A DNA stretch of 64,000 bases. Origin: an uncultured Clostridia bacterium (GTDB lineage: Bacteria > Bacillota > Clostridia > Christensenellales > UBA1242). A program made the position numbers and the translations under genes. Below are positions 8,758-20,106 of this stretch, piece by piece (the first letter of the stretch is position 1; every line of letters begins with the position of its first letter). A model generated the notes under the pieces. It searched no databases. It was given only the letters and a program-made list of their open reading frames with translations, and had not been told where the DNA came from. The stretch covers positions 1-64,000 of the forward strand of contig CANRIT010000006.1 in the NCBI GenBank assembly GCA_947630745.1, in the 5' to 3' direction.

Positions 8758-11700
8758 TTACTGGATTTGTTTGTTGTAGCTTATTGAAATGTCATATGTT
8801 TGCCCATTTACAGAAATTGTGAATCTTAATGTAACTGAATTTGCGCTGTGCTCTGTAAAGTATTTATTTAATGCTTCCACTGAAACGGATATGGTTTTAT
8901 CGTTGTTATTTATTGTTACATTATCTTCACCAGTAATTGGGTTGTCTTCTTTTGCTGTAATTGTTATTTCGCCAGAATAGCCGTTTGAAGTCAATTCGCC
9001 ATTATTCATCTTCCACTCTGTAAACACATTGGTGGACACATCAAAAGTGATTTGGCTTGAGCTTGTTGCTACTTGCTGGTTGAAACTTGGAGATTTTACC
9101 GCGATGATTGAGTCGCTTTCGCTTTCAATTACATAGAAGGTTTTGGTGTTTGTGTACAGCGAATTTTCACTTTCATCTGAAAGTTTGTATGTTATAGTGT
9201 GAATTGGATATGTTTTGTCACCAAGTGTGTAGGTTTTTTCAACTTGACTATTATATTCTGCTGTAATTGAGCCATTGCCGCTATTTACTTTTACCCAAGT
9301 GGTTTCGCCATTGTTTCCGCCAGTTTTGTAAATGCCTAAAATTTCTGTTTGGTCAGTGGTTGATGTGAATATCTCGCTTGCTTTGTGCAAGGTTGTGGCT
9401 TTGGCAACAATTTCGTTTTGGGTGTACAAACTGAATGTGTTGTCGGATAAGCTGATTTGATTGCCATTTAATTCAATAACCAGTTTGCAATTTAGTCTGC
9501 CGTTGAATATCGCGCTGTCCCCACTTAAATCAACACCTAAAACAACTTCGTTGTTGACTTCAAATGGCTTGATTTCATAAGACTCTTTAAGTCCGTCCGC
9601 CACACCGCTGGATGAATCTAGTTTGCTACCGTTATCTCCAACAAATTTTAGGCTGCTGTTTTGACCAATAAGCGCGTTTGCAAAAGTGAGATAGTCGTTA
9701 ATATTGATGTCGGTTGCAAGGGTAAACAAAACATTTACACTGTCTAGTTTCGCATATTCTGGAATGGTCAAAGTGTATTGTTTATCTTGCTGATATAGTT
9801 CTCCGTCAGTTTTTACTTGATGAGTTATCTTGTTAAATTCAGAGTCAACATCAAAATAATCAGTTTGCTCAGTGGCAGTATTTTCCCAGCGTTTTGTTTC
9901 TTTATTGTAGACATATTTGCTGCTGTTAAATTCAAGTTGTTGTTTAAGCTCATTGTTATCATAAATCAAAGTGAATACCGCTTGTTTTGTATCCCTTGCT
10001 TGCACTTCGCTTGCAGTGTAGGTTTGTTTAAAGTAAGTAAGTGGCAAAACTGTTTTATTTTCTTCCCCACTGCTTGAAATTAATCCGTTATCAACATCAA
10101 CTGAATTGTATTTGTGGTCTTCTACCGTGTTAAAGTCGCTAATATAATTTATGCCTTTTAATTTGTATGCAACATAGTAGTCAGCTGTTTTAACATTTTC
10201 GTTTGTAGAGTCAAAGCCAATGTAGGTTATCCATGTTTTGTAAACCACATATGCGTCATTAATTGAAGTTGCTGGCAAGGTTATGGTTGGGATTGAATTT
10301 TTAGAAATATCTAACGATTGTTGTTCGCCATAACTTAAACTGCCTAGACTACTTGTACTCCAAGCGGATGAAGATATTATTGCGTATTGGTAATTTAATT
10401 GCAATTTTTTGTTGTCATCTAAATCCGCATTTATTGTTAGCGTTAAACCAGTGTTTGCAGTTGCATCATTGTTGTTTTTAGCAAGGCTTATTGTTGTGCC
10501 TGCCTTAAAGCCATTTCCATCGCCAATTGGGGTTGATATGCTTTCCACGCCTACATAGCCTTGAATTTTAATCCTTAACTGCTGACTATTAGTTGTGTCG
10601 TGAGATGTGGTTAAGAAGGTAAATGTATATTCGCCATTGTTGTTAATATCTTTTGCAAAGGTAATTTTTCCGTCAGCATAACTAATGCCTAAATCGTCCC
10701 CATTACTTATGGTTACATTGTTTAGATATTCTTGCAAACTTACTTCCCTACTTGAATCAGATTTATCCAATCTGCAAGCAACAATTTGATAAGTTTTGTT
10801 GTCATTACCATATGTGTAAGATTGAGTTATATCCCAACTGTATGGTAGACTTGGATTGCTTGATAAGAATTTGTAGTTTGCAACAAGTCCGGTATCAGTG
10901 CCAATTTCTTTATAATCGTTGTCACCTTGTTTAAAGAACAAACTTACCCCGCGCTTAACTGTAAAGTCGCAATTTGCTTGTTGGTCGATTATAATTTGAG
11001 TGTTTTCGTCAAAGGTGTATTTAACATTAATTTTTAGGTGTACTTTTACATCTTGCAAAAGGGTGTTAAGTTTAAGCGCGTTATCGTTGCCAATAGTGGT
11101 TGAGCTGAACACATGGCTTAAATCAAAGCTTGAACTGCCACCATTGTTTAGGTTGGCTGAACTATCTTGCATGTCGATTTCGTAACTTAATTTATCAATC
11201 TTTCCACTTTCGCCAGTGTTAAAGGTGTAATTATAGATTTCGCCCAAATTTATGCTGTTTTCCGAATAGCCATAAACGTCAGTAAGTTTCCCTGCGTTAA
11301 CGCTTTCCTTTACATTAAACAGATAAATTCTAAAGCCAGATTCAATTTTGCTGTTGCCGTACATGGTAAGTTGCAATGCGGCAATTTCGATTTTGCTGCC
11401 AGAATTTCTGGACAAATCTAAGTAAATTGAATTGTCGTTTTTGTAAGTGATTGTAAATGTTAAAGGTTGAATTGTAAATTCATATTGCACAATAACATCG
11501 TTGTCAACAATTTCACTATCATCGCCCGTTCTTCTTGTAATTTCGCTGCTAACTTGAGTGAGTGCGCCGTCTTTGGATGTTAGTGCTTGCAAATCGGTTA
11601 TGTGGAAGACATTTGCATCGCCATCCCTAACCTGACCAATAACTTTGCCGTATTTTTCACCGTCACCAGACAATTTGAATGAATCGTTGTCATTATCGTC

Positions 11701-14700
11701 TATAATAAGCGAAACATAATTAAATGCACTTTCGCCCGTTGTGCTGAAAATTTCTCCGCCCGACTGCGCTTTGTCTATGCCATTGCCATTTTGCATAACA
11801 TTAAAGTGGTAAATAACATTAACGCCCGCTGCATTTTGTAAGGTTACGCTGGCTTGTGATGCGCTGCCAAATGATATAAATTGACCATTTGTGTCACTAC
11901 CAAATGTAACACTACCTGTTGAGCCGTTATCTGAAATTGTTATTTTATTTATGCTGTTATCATCCAAAAAGCCCATTGCGGAAACATCATAATCAAATAT
12001 GGTTTGAGTTTCGCTACCTAACATGTATTGAAGTGCAAATTTGTGCTGATTTAAAATTGAAGTTTTGCTTGCAACATCTTTAACTGCTGATTCGTTTGTT
12101 TCAGTGTATTCGTCAAAGAAACTTGCATATTTTGTGTCGCCTTCATTTACATCTGGTTTTAGATAGTATTGCTCATTTACCGATACAATTTCGCGCGCCG
12201 CACCCTTAACTTGATAAGCTGGTGTTAGAGTGTAGGTTTGAGGTGCTTTGATGTAGTAAGACTCAGTATTTGACTGATTTAGATTTGTGCCAGCATTTGA
12301 CACAACAAGATCCAAAATCAAAGTAAAGTCGTTTGCCAAGTGTGCAAAATTTATGGTTGTGGAATTGGTTATATTTGCCACTCCATTTGCTACTACGTTG
12401 TTGTTATTAAGCACAATTTTTTGAACTTTGTCGCTGATTGTGTTGTCGCTACCTTTAAATGTAATTTGAAGTTGTGAATTTGATGTGGTGATTATGGTAA
12501 CAAGTTTTGTGCCATGGCTATCGCCATCGTAAATGGTGAATGTGCGAGTATCTTTCCCGTTTTGGTCTTCAACCGCAACATAAATTGAACTGCCCGCGCT
12601 TTGTTTAAAGTCGGTTTTTGCGCTTAGCGTGTGTGGGCTGTTTAAGTCGGTTGTCTCATTTCGTTCAATATGAAGTTTTGTTGTTACTTGAACTGCGATA
12701 TTTGCTTGCGCTTCCGCGGCTGATTTAACCGCCAAATTGTCCAATTTTATTGTTATGTTAAAGTTGTAAGCGGTTTGGTCTTGGATAAAGTACAAAACAA
12801 GTTTTCCGTCTTTATATCCATAAGTTACCGCATGCCCTTCAACTTCTATATTGTTGCCGTCCGCTTGTTGCAAATTGCTTGGTTGAGCGCTGTCCATACC
12901 AGTGTAATTTACACTTTTGCTTGTTTTATCGCCAAATGTAAATGACACCTTGCCGTTATAGTCGGTTGGGACATAATTTGAAACGGTTAGATAGTTGTTA
13001 AATCCGTCATTATAGTTGTTGCCCAAAGTTACATTGTCTTGAGTTTTGGTTGGTGCAATGCGAGTTAAGCTGTAATTTACCTTAATTTTTGTTCCGTTGC
13101 TTAAAGTATAAATTGCGGTGAATTTTAAATCTGTGCTTACAAAACTTTTTACATCAATTTCACCATTTGTTAGGGTTAAAATTTGGGTGGTGTTATCGTC
13201 TGTAAATTTGATTGTGTACATACCGCTTGTTTGTTCGCATTTATATTCCGCTGATACGCTGTCGGTTACAATTTCAACAGAATTTATGCCCAAACCATTG
13301 CCTTTGCCTGCTTCAATAATTGAGAAACCGCCCACGCCCACTTTGTTTAGGTCAACATTATATTCGCCAGTAACAATTTGGTCATTTCGTGCCAAAGTCG
13401 CCAAGTCGTCAAGTGTGCCATTTTCATTATTGGTTGGGCTTACATATGCGGTTACTGTGCCAACTGGAATAAATTTGTTTTCGTCCGCGCTGCAATAAAC
13501 CACCATAAGCCTTAATGTTAGGTGTTGGGTTGGATTTGTTAAAGTTGCCGCTTGTTTGCCGTTGACAAGCCCACCAATTGCAATCTCTTGCTCGCCTATT
13601 TTAACAAGGTTTTCCGCACTGCCGTCAACCAATGTTTTTGCGTTAACTAGATAGAATTGCAAATTGCTTGTGCTGTAATTTTTGTTGCCAAACAAGCCGT
13701 CAATGTTGCCAATCAGTTGATTGTCGTCACTATTTGTTTTTATTGATTTGCCCAACAATTTTATATCGTCATTTGATGTGTCGATAATTTGGTTGTTGTT
13801 TTCATCATAAACCACGCCAAGGTCGATATTGTTTCTAAAATTGGTCTGGCTTAAATTGTCGTTGTCCGAAATTATTTCCGCTTGCACTTTGTAATATTGT
13901 GCGGATGCGTTTTGATAAGTTATTTTAAACACAAAATACATTGTTGTGGTGTCGCCGTAATTTGTCGGCAAACTAAATGTTATTTGTGTGCCAGAAATTT
14001 TTACCACATTGCCGTAAGCCACCCTGCCAGTTTTGTATGCGTAAAGCGAAATTGAGGTGTTTTGGTCACTTGGCAATCTGCTATATCCATTTTGATTATT
14101 CCACACCATAACCCTGCTTAGGTCAAGGAAACTATCGTACGCTAGGTCGATTGTGGTGTCTGGTGAAGTTTGTGCGCTGACCACATTTTTAAGTGGGACA
14201 ACTTCGTATTTATCAAAAACTTCACTACCTGTGCCGCCAGCAACAAGCGTCATGTTGTCTATTGTTTGCGGAGTTAGTTTTTCCGATGTGGTTGTGTCAA
14301 GCGGATAGTTGATTTGGATTGCTTGGTTGTTTTTAACTGTGATTGTTAGTAGATATTCATATGTTTCACTGATATCATCTTTTAAGTATGTGATTTTGAT
14401 TGTTATCGTTATATTAACTTGTTCTTCATTTAACGAAATAAGGTCTCTGCTAAGTGTTAGTGTTGTGCCTGCGTTGGTTGCTTTCCATTCTCCACCATTT
14501 AATTGGTAACCAATGTTGTAACCATTATGCTCGTTTACTGCAGTGATTACAATTGAGGTTATAAAGTCAACTTCTTCATCTTGCTGACCACCATAAATGG
14601 TTTTAATCATGTCATAACTGCCTTCAATGTAGAAGTCGTCTGAAGAAGATGTGATTTCTGGCACATATGGCCTTACATCGAAAGTGAATGTGCCAGTAAG

Positions 14701-17700
14701 AGTGTTGGTATTTTCAACTCCGTCAACAATAAATGTAAACGAAACTGAAATGTGATATAATATTTGACTTGGATTTTCTATATAAGCATAGAATTTGTTG
14801 GTGTCGGTTAACATTTTGAATTTTATGTCAGGATTGCTTGCTTGCTCATCAACATTAGTAATTTTTAAAGTATTGTTTGTGTTGTCTGTTGTTACACTAA
14901 ACACATCGTCAAATGCGTTTTCAATATAGGTTTGCAAGCCATTTTCTAGGCTTATTTCCACTTTGTATGCGTTTGTTATATTAACCAAAATGTCGTTAGA
15001 ATCTTGTTTGGTTAAGTCTGTGCCATTTATCCAAATTGCAATTGGATTATTGTTGTAATGCAAATTTAATGTGATGGTATTGTTGTAGTTAAGTTCGCTC
15101 ACCCAGCCCACTTTAAAATTACTTTCCACAATTGTTAAAAGATTATCGCTGTCGTCGTCTTTGCTACCTATCGACAATTTGGAATAGTCGTTATTTTCTG
15201 TAATCTTTTGCAAGTTGTCGCCGTCAGAGTACATTTTTGTGCTGTTGTCAACTGTTTTGCCGTACACAATATTGTCATCGGTTTTGTAAGAATATAAATC
15301 AATAAGCGAATTAAGTTGAGTGTCCGTTGCGGATTTTAAATTAATTGTGTTGGTTTTTAGCACTGCAACTGCATTGTCAAGCACGGTAAAGGTGTATTCG
15401 TAATCCAATTCCATTGGAGTAGATTCATCCCCTTTAAAGAAGAAGAATTTATATTTGCCCGCTTGTAATTGCAATTCGCCGCCATTATTTACTGCTGTTG
15501 CGTTCGAATAATTGTCGCCGTCAACATTATCGCCATGCAAATATTTAACTTTTATGTTGTTGCTGTTTGCCTTGTCCAAAATTTTGTAAATTGGTCGGTT
15601 GGTGTCGGTGGACATTGCGCTTGCGTCAGTGTATGTCTTGTACAAAAGCACGGTTGTGCCTGCGTAGAAATTGCTCCAATACGGGCTTTCGTTTATTGAA
15701 AGCGATGGGCTGAATCGGATTGAAATTTTGGTTGGTTGCTGCTCGGTTTTAAGCTTGATTGACAATTCAAATTGAAGGTCGGTTTGCTGATATTTATCGC
15801 GGGTAAGCACAAGGTCGCCGTCTTTATATTCAATTTTAACAAGGTAATTGTCACCAACCTTTATGCCTGCAACCACGCTGTCGCCAATTTCATTAAGCGT
15901 TTTGGTTTTGTCAGTAATTTCTACTTCGTAATTTTTTACGCCAGAAACTATGTTGTCAATACCAACAATAAACGCCTCGTCAATTGAAACTTTTTGTTCA
16001 CCATTTTTGTAATCTAAATATTCGTTAGAAATTAAATTTAAACTATTGTTTTCGACAAAATCATTTTTGTTTGCGCTTGCAGTAAAGCCATTTTCCGCCA
16101 CCACTTCCACTTTTAGATAGCGCGTGATTGTTTCGCAAGTTATGTTGATGACTGAATACCCAGTTTCAGTTGTTACCCCAACCACTTTTGTGGTTATTTT
16201 GCCATCTTGACCAAGTGTGAAATAGTTGCCGCCGTCAGTTGAAGTTGCGGTGTAACTGAGTTTTCTTGTTAAAGTTTCGTAAGGAGTTGCGTAAAATCTA
16301 TTTACGCTTTCAGCTGCGGTTGTGCTGTTAAACAAAGCATTGATGTCTGTTATTTCATATGTTTTTTCGCCGTCAATAATTTCATACTTGTAGGTGTAAT
16401 TTTCGTCATCCCACCCTATTGTAATTTTTAGGCGGGCGGTGCTGCCAGCCGTTTCGGTTGTTGCAGCAAGGGATACATTTTGGTCGCCTATTCTTAAAAT
16501 TATATTGTTTGGGGTGTTTGGTACAAAATACACATTTGTGTTGCACCTTATTTGCCTTTCCCCGCCAATGTTAAGTGCAAAATGGTAGCTATTGCTGCTG
16601 CTTGGACTGGAAACCAAATCGTCAAAAGTTATTGTTATTGTGTTGTTGCCGTCAGTTGTGTTTGCAACAGTTATGCCATCCGTAGACATATTGCCGGTTG
16701 AACTTGCAAAGGCAATTAAATTTTTGTTATCTTCAAACAATTTAAGCAAGTCCGCAATTTGCAAATCGTTTACATTTGAGGTGATGTTTATGGTGTGGGT
16801 TGCGGTGTCGCCAAGCGTAGTTAAATAATCACCAAAGAACATATATTCTATACCGCGTTCGGTTTGGGTTGAATATGTATCGGTTACAAAATTAAAATCA
16901 AGGTCATTATTGCCAATGTTTAAACTTAAATGTGCGGAAACTGCAAGCGATTCGTTTGCAATCGCGTTGTTGCCAAGCATGATATAGTCAACACTGGTTG
17001 TGCTTTGCGTAATGTAACTTGTTATGTCGTTGGTTTTAAGCAAAATTGGATAAAGTTTTGGAGACAAATTGCGCGCATCAATAATTTCGCTAGTGGCTTT
17101 AACCGCGTTTACAAACTGGTCATCGTCAAAATAGCCCACCAACCTATACGACAAGTTGCCGTTTGTAATTTGAATGTTTGTAATGGTTTCAAAATATTTT
17201 GCATCGGTTTCAAGCGTAACAAGCGCAAAGCCATTGTAGCTTGTGCCTTTCGTGTTGAAAGTGTACAACTCATCAATATCGGTCGAGTTGAAAATTCTGC
17301 CATTTGCGTCATACCCCACCGTCAAAGTTAAATCTGGTGAAAGTCTGGTTGGCGTATTAAATTTTGGATTAATAGTTATTTTGCACGCATTGCTTGGCAA
17401 AACAACTGTGCCATCGCTGTTTACAACAAACAAAAGCAAGGCAAGGCTATCGTCCGTCATCTCGTTGTTGGCGGTGATGATAAAGCTGTTGTTTACCCCT
17501 TCGTTTCTGACTGCTGGGCTGACGGTGTAATCAAAATCGGTAGCCGTGGTGAAGTTATCGTTTTCTTGCTTGAAAAAGTCCATATAACTGCCCGAACCAA
17601 GCACAACTAGGCTGCTTGTTTGATTTGCGGTGCGCACAAATATTGCGCCATATTTTGCCTTGTAACTGGTTGTGGTGTCAGTGGCGGTTATGCCGCTTAC

Positions 17701-19050
17701 AAGTTGATATTTTACGCCTAGCGAATTAACAAGTGTCAAGCGGCTGTCAAGCGAAATTGTGTAGCGCAACTGGGTGTTGTTGTCGGTAAGCGTGCTGCCG
17801 CTGATTGAGTAGCTGTTTTGATTGTTGAAATACAAGTCGCTTGCTGATTCCGCACCAAACACAAGGTTGGAATTGGTTAAGAACAGATGTTCAAAATTGC
17901 TAAGTTTAAACACAATGTTGTTGTATCTATCTTCACTGCCCGCGCCCGACATGGTTATGCCAAGATTGCTTAGGCTAAGTTCGTTTGGCACATTTACGTT
18001 AAGCTGAGCCGATGAGCCCATGTTTACCGATTCTATATTTGCAAACTGGACGGAAAGCGAAATGTTAAGGTGTGGAAGTTGAGATATATGTCGCTCATAA
18101 ACCGTGTTTTCGTCCCAAGTTGAAGTATCGTCCTTTTGTGCGAAATATGTTGGATACATAACCGCAACAAAGTTGTAGTTTGTTGAGTCGGTTTTTGAAT
18201 TCGACAAAAAGCGATAGCCCGAGTGATAGATGTTTCTATTTTGATTTTCACTGCCAAGCCAGCCGGGGTTGCCTACCCACTGCAAGTCGTAATCGGCGCA
18301 ATTTTGCTCAGTGATTAAAATATATTTGCCTTCACTACGGTTGTCGAAATAAAGTTCCACTTCTTTTGCGTGCTTGTCATAAATTGGCAAAAGCGCATTG
18401 TTTGGCGAGATTTCAAAGTCAAAATCAAGCGGCGAACCAGCGTCTATTTTAAGCGTTTGGGTTTGCCCGTCAGCGGATAGTTGCGCTTGTTTGTTTGAAG
18501 TGTTAAGCACAAGTTTGTTTGCGGCAATATCAATTTCTATACGCAAGCTGTTTTGGCTGGATACAAGAATTGAGCCATCGCTACGCCTTGCCTCACCCGA
18601 CACGGTTACAATGCCGTATTCCGCTTTGTTGGATGGATAGGTTTGTTCTACCGCGCTGCTGTTGACTTTATAATAGATTGGCTGATTGCAATTGACTTTG
18701 TAATAAAAGCCGTCCGATTCTGGGGTAAGCGCCTGACCTTTGCTGTCGGTTAAAATTATAAGGTCTTGGTTGTTGACTTGATTGTTGCGGTCAAGCGATA
18801 TGTAGCACGTGCGCTGATTGACCTCTTTTGCCTTGTCCGACTCAGCAGACAGGCGGAAAGAGTATAGTTTGGAACTATCATTTTCATCATACTGGATTTG
18901 CAACACATCTTGTTCAAAAAACAGGCGCGCTGGATAGATTGGGTCGGACCTAAATTGACCCGTTGCCGCCAAAACGCCCACAATAACACCAACAAGGGCA
19001 AACACCCCCGCCAGTACAATACCTAGTACCTTAAAAATCCTTTTTGTCAT
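8758..19050 (-). CDS. giant (3430 aa) surface/extracellular protein with N-terminal membrane anchor
   Basis: Single uninterrupted ORF; N-terminal TM (VLGIVLAGVFALVGVIVGVLAA); Ser/Thr/Asn-rich beta-type composition; no LPXTG or C-terminal TM seen; AGGGG SD. Confidence 0.85.
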   Translation of the reverse strand: MTKRIFKVLGIVLAGVFALVGVIVGVLAATGQFRSDPIYPARLFFEQDVLQIQYDENDSSKLYSFRLSAESDKAKEVNQRTCYISLDRNNQVNNQDLIILTDSKGQALTPESDGFYYKVNCNQPIYYKVNSSAVEQTYPSNKAEYGIVTVSGEARRSDGSILVSSQNSLRIEIDIAANKLVLNTSNKQAQLSADGQTQTLKIDAGSPLDFDFEISPNNALLPIYDKHAKEVELYFDNRSEGKYILITEQNCADYDLQWVGNPGWLGSENQNRNIYHSGYRFLSNSKTDSTNYNFVAVMYPTYFAQKDDTSTWDENTVYERHISQLPHLNISLSVQFANIESVNMGSSAQLNVNVPNELSLSNLGITMSGAGSEDRYNNIVFKLSNFEHLFLTNSNLVFGAESASDLYFNNQNSYSISGSTLTDNNTQLRYTISLDSRLTLVNSLGVKYQLVSGITATDTTTSYKAKYGAIFVRTANQTSSLVVLGSGSYMDFFKQENDNFTTATDFDYTVSPAVRNEGVNNSFIITANNEMTDDSLALLLFVVNSDGTVVLPSNACKITINPKFNTPTRLSPDLTLTVGYDANGRIFNSTDIDELYTFNTKGTSYNGFALVTLETDAKYFETITNIQITNGNLSYRLVGYFDDDQFVNAVKATSEIIDARNLSPKLYPILLKTNDITSYITQSTTSVDYIMLGNNAIANESLAVSAHLSLNIGNNDLDFNFVTDTYSTQTERGIEYMFFGDYLTTLGDTATHTINITSNVNDLQIADLLKLFEDNKNLIAFASSTGNMSTDGITVANTTDGNNTITITFDDLVSSPSSSNSYHFALNIGGERQIRCNTNVYFVPNTPNNIILRIGDQNVSLAATTETAGSTARLKITIGWDDENYTYKYEIIDGEKTYEITDINALFNSTTAAESVNRFYATPYETLTRKLSYTATSTDGGNYFTLGQDGKITTKVVGVTTETGYSVINITCETITRYLKVEVVAENGFTASANKNDFVENNSLNLISNEYLDYKNGEQKVSIDEAFIVGIDNIVSGVKNYEVEITDKTKTLNEIGDSVVAGIKVGDNYLVKIEYKDGDLVLTRDKYQQTDLQFELSIKLKTEQQPTKISIRFSPSLSINESPYWSNFYAGTTVLLYKTYTDASAMSTDTNRPIYKILDKANSNNIKVKYLHGDNVDGDNYSNATAVNNGGELQLQAGKYKFFFFKGDESTPMELDYEYTFTVLDNAVAVLKTNTINLKSATDTQLNSLIDLYSYKTDDNIVYGKTVDNSTKMYSDGDNLQKITENNDYSKLSIGSKDDDSDNLLTIVESNFKVGWVSELNYNNTITLNLHYNNNPIAIWINGTDLTKQDSNDILVNITNAYKVEISLENGLQTYIENAFDDVFSVTTDNTNNTLKITNVDEQASNPDIKFKMLTDTNKFYAYIENPSQILYHISVSFTFIVDGVENTNTLTGTFTFDVRPYVPEITSSSDDFYIEGSYDMIKTIYGGQQDEEVDFITSIVITAVNEHNGYNIGYQLNGGEWKATNAGTTLTLSRDLISLNEEQVNITITIKITYLKDDISETYEYLLTITVKNNQAIQINYPLDTTTSEKLTPQTIDNMTLVAGGTGSEVFDKYEVVPLKNVVSAQTSPDTTIDLAYDSFLDLSRVMVWNNQNGYSRLPSDQNTSISLYAYKTGRVAYGNVVKISGTQITFSLPTNYGDTTTMYFVFKITYQNASAQYYKVQAEIISDNDNLSQTNFRNNIDLGVVYDENNNQIIDTSNDDIKLLGKSIKTNSDDNQLIGNIDGLFGNKNYSTSNLQFYLVNAKTLVDGSAENLVKIGEQEIAIGGLVNGKQAATLTNPTQHLTLRLMVVYCSADENKFIPVGTVTAYVSPTNNENGTLDDLATLARNDQIVTGEYNVDLNKVGVGGFSIIEAGKGNGLGINSVEIVTDSVSAEYKCEQTSGMYTIKFTDDNTTQILTLTNGEIDVKSFVSTDLKFTAIYTLSNGTKIKVNYSLTRIAPTKTQDNVTLGNNYNDGFNNYLTVSNYVPTDYNGKVSFTFGDKTSKSVNYTGMDSAQPSNLQQADGNNIEVEGHAVTYGYKDGKLVLYFIQDQTAYNFNITIKLDNLAVKSAAEAQANIAVQVTTKLHIERNETTDLNSPHTLSAKTDFKQSAGSSIYVAVEDQNGKDTRTFTIYDGDSHGTKLVTIITTSNSQLQITFKGSDNTISDKVQKIVLNNNNVVANGVANITNSTTINFAHLANDFTLILDLVVSNAGTNLNQSNTESYYIKAPQTYTLTPAYQVKGAAREIVSVNEQYYLKPDVNEGDTKYASFFDEYTETNESAVKDVASKTSILNQHKFALQYMLGSETQTIFDYDVSAMGFLDDNSINKITISDNGSTGSVTFGSDTNGQFISFGSASQASVTLQNAAGVNVIYHFNVMQNGNGIDKAQSGGEIFSTTGESAFNYVSLIIDDNDNDSFKLSGDGEKYGKVIGQVRDGDANVFHITDLQALTSKDGALTQVSSEITRRTGDDSEIVDNDVIVQYEFTIQPLTFTITYKNDNSIYLDLSRNSGSKIEIAALQLTMYGNSKIESGFRIYLFNVKESVNAGKLTDVYGYSENSINLGEIYNYTFNTGESGKIDKLSYEIDMQDSSANLNNGGSSSFDLSHVFSSTTIGNDNALKLNTLLQDVKVHLKINVKYTFDENTQIIIDQQANCDFTVKRGVSLFFKQGDNDYKEIGTDTGLVANYKFLSSNPSLPYSWDITQSYTYGNDNKTYQIVACRLDKSDSSREVSLQEYLNNVTISNGDDLGISYADGKITFAKDINNNGEYTFTFLTTSHDTTNSQQLRIKIQGYVGVESISTPIGDGNGFKAGTTISLAKNNNDATANTGLTLTINADLDDNKKLQLNYQYAIISSSAWSTSSLGSLSYGEQQSLDISKNSIPTITLPATSINDAYVVYKTWITYIGFDSTNENVKTADYYVAYKLKGINYISDFNTVEDHKYNSVDVDNGLISSSGEENKTVLPLTYFKQTYTASEVQARDTKQAVFTLIYDNNELKQQLEFNSSKYVYNKETKRWENTATEQTDYFDVDSEFNKITHQVKTDGELYQQDKQYTLTIPEYAKLDSVNVLFTLATDININDYLTFANALIGQNSSLKFVGDNGSKLDSSSGVADGLKESYEIKPFEVNNEVVLGVDLSGDSAIFNGRLNCKLVIELNGNQISLSDNTFSLYTQNEIVAKATTLHKASEIFTSTTDQTEILGIYKTGGNNGETTWVKVNSGNGSITAEYNSQVEKTYTLGDKTYPIHTITYKLSDESENSLYTNTKTFYVIESESDSIIAVKSPSFNQQVATSSSQITFDVSTNVFTEWKMNNGELTSNGYSGEITITAKEDNPITGEDNVTINNNDKTISVSVEALNKYFTEHSANSVTLRFTISVNGQTYDISISYNKQIQ

Positions 19051-19217
19051 ACCCCTAAATCCTTTAAAATTATTATCTACAATTTTCTACAAAATAATTA
19101 TATTATTTTTAAATTTGTAAGTCAAATAAAAATGGCAACAAAATTGGTTTATTTTAGGGCAATTTTTAATTTTTTATGTTTTGGACGATTTAAATGCAAA
19201 ATTAGCAAAACACAAAA

Positions 19218-19240
19218 TAAAAAAAGCCCCACTGTGGGGC
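19218..19240 (-). terminator. intrinsic terminator of ksgA
   Basis: - strand GCCCCA-CAG-TGGGGC followed by TTTTTTT. Confidence 0.8.
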
Positions 19241-19276
19241 ATGGATTGAATTTTCGACAAAAATTTAAACATTTAA

Positions 19277-20071
19277 TTATTTGCTTAGTGCGGCAAACAT
19301 ATTGACAAAATCAGCCACCGTTATCTCTTCCGGGCGGACGGACAGGGAGTAGTTGAATTTTTGCAAGATGTGTTCAATATCTTCCTTAGAATAGGCTGAT
19401 TTTAGGTTATTCACAAGCGTTTTTCTGCGCATTGAAAACGACTGATGCACAAACGCGCTGAATGCGTTAAAGTTAGCAATGTTATATTTGTTGTGCGGAA
19501 CAAGTTTGATAAGTGCGCTATCCACTTTTGGAGCGGGAGTAAAACATTCCTTTTTAACGATGCGCGGGATGGATGTTGTAAACAGCGATTGCAAAATTAC
19601 ACTTGTTATGCCATAGTCTTTGGTTTTTGGTTGGGCGTTAAAGCGAAGCGCTACCTCTTTTTGCACAAGCACAAGGATTGATTTTATGTTTTGTATTTGT
19701 TCAACAAGCTTAAAAATTATTGGTGTGGTTATGTAGTATGGTATGTTTGCGACCACCCGGGTGGGGGTATCTATAATTTTGATTAAATCCGCCTTTAAAA
19801 AATCATCAAAAATTAAAGTTAAGTTTTTGTTGTTGTCAGCAATTTTTTGTAGGGTTGGTTTTAGTGTTTCATCAATTTCAAACGAAATAACTTTTTTTGC
19901 TTTGCTACATAAAACTTGAGTAAGTGTTCCCGCACCTGCGCCAATTTCCAGCACGGTATCGTTATACCCCACCTCCCCATCGCACGCAATGGCATTTAAA
20001 AGATTTAAGTCATAAATAAAATTTTGACCCAAACCCTTTTTGTAAAACTCACCATCCAACCTTTTTTGCAT
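19277..20071 (-). CDS. ksgA: 16S rRNA (adenine1518/1519-N6) dimethyltransferase KsgA/RsmA
   Basis: GQNFIYDLNLLNAI, VLEIGAGAGTLTQVL, VANIPYYITTPI motifs. Confidence 0.95.
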   Translation of the reverse strand: MQKRLDGEFYKKGLGQNFIYDLNLLNAIACDGEVGYNDTVLEIGAGAGTLTQVLCSKAKKVISFEIDETLKPTLQKIADNNKNLTLIFDDFLKADLIKIIDTPTRVVANIPYYITTPIIFKLVEQIQNIKSILVLVQKEVALRFNAQPKTKDYGITSVILQSLFTTSIPRIVKKECFTPAPKVDSALIKLVPHNKYNIANFNAFSAFVHQSFSMRRKTLVNNLKSAYSKEDIEHILQKFNYSLSVRPEEITVADFVNMFAALSK

Positions 20072-20106
20072 ATAAATATTTTATCAAAAATGCAAAATAA
20101 AAGCAA
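20072..20106 (-). promoter_or_regulatory. candidate ksgA promoter, leaderless geometry
   Basis: - strand TTGCTT (20101-20106) N17 TGA-TAAAAT (-10 at 20078-20083) N6 ATG; no SD. Confidence 0.5.
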
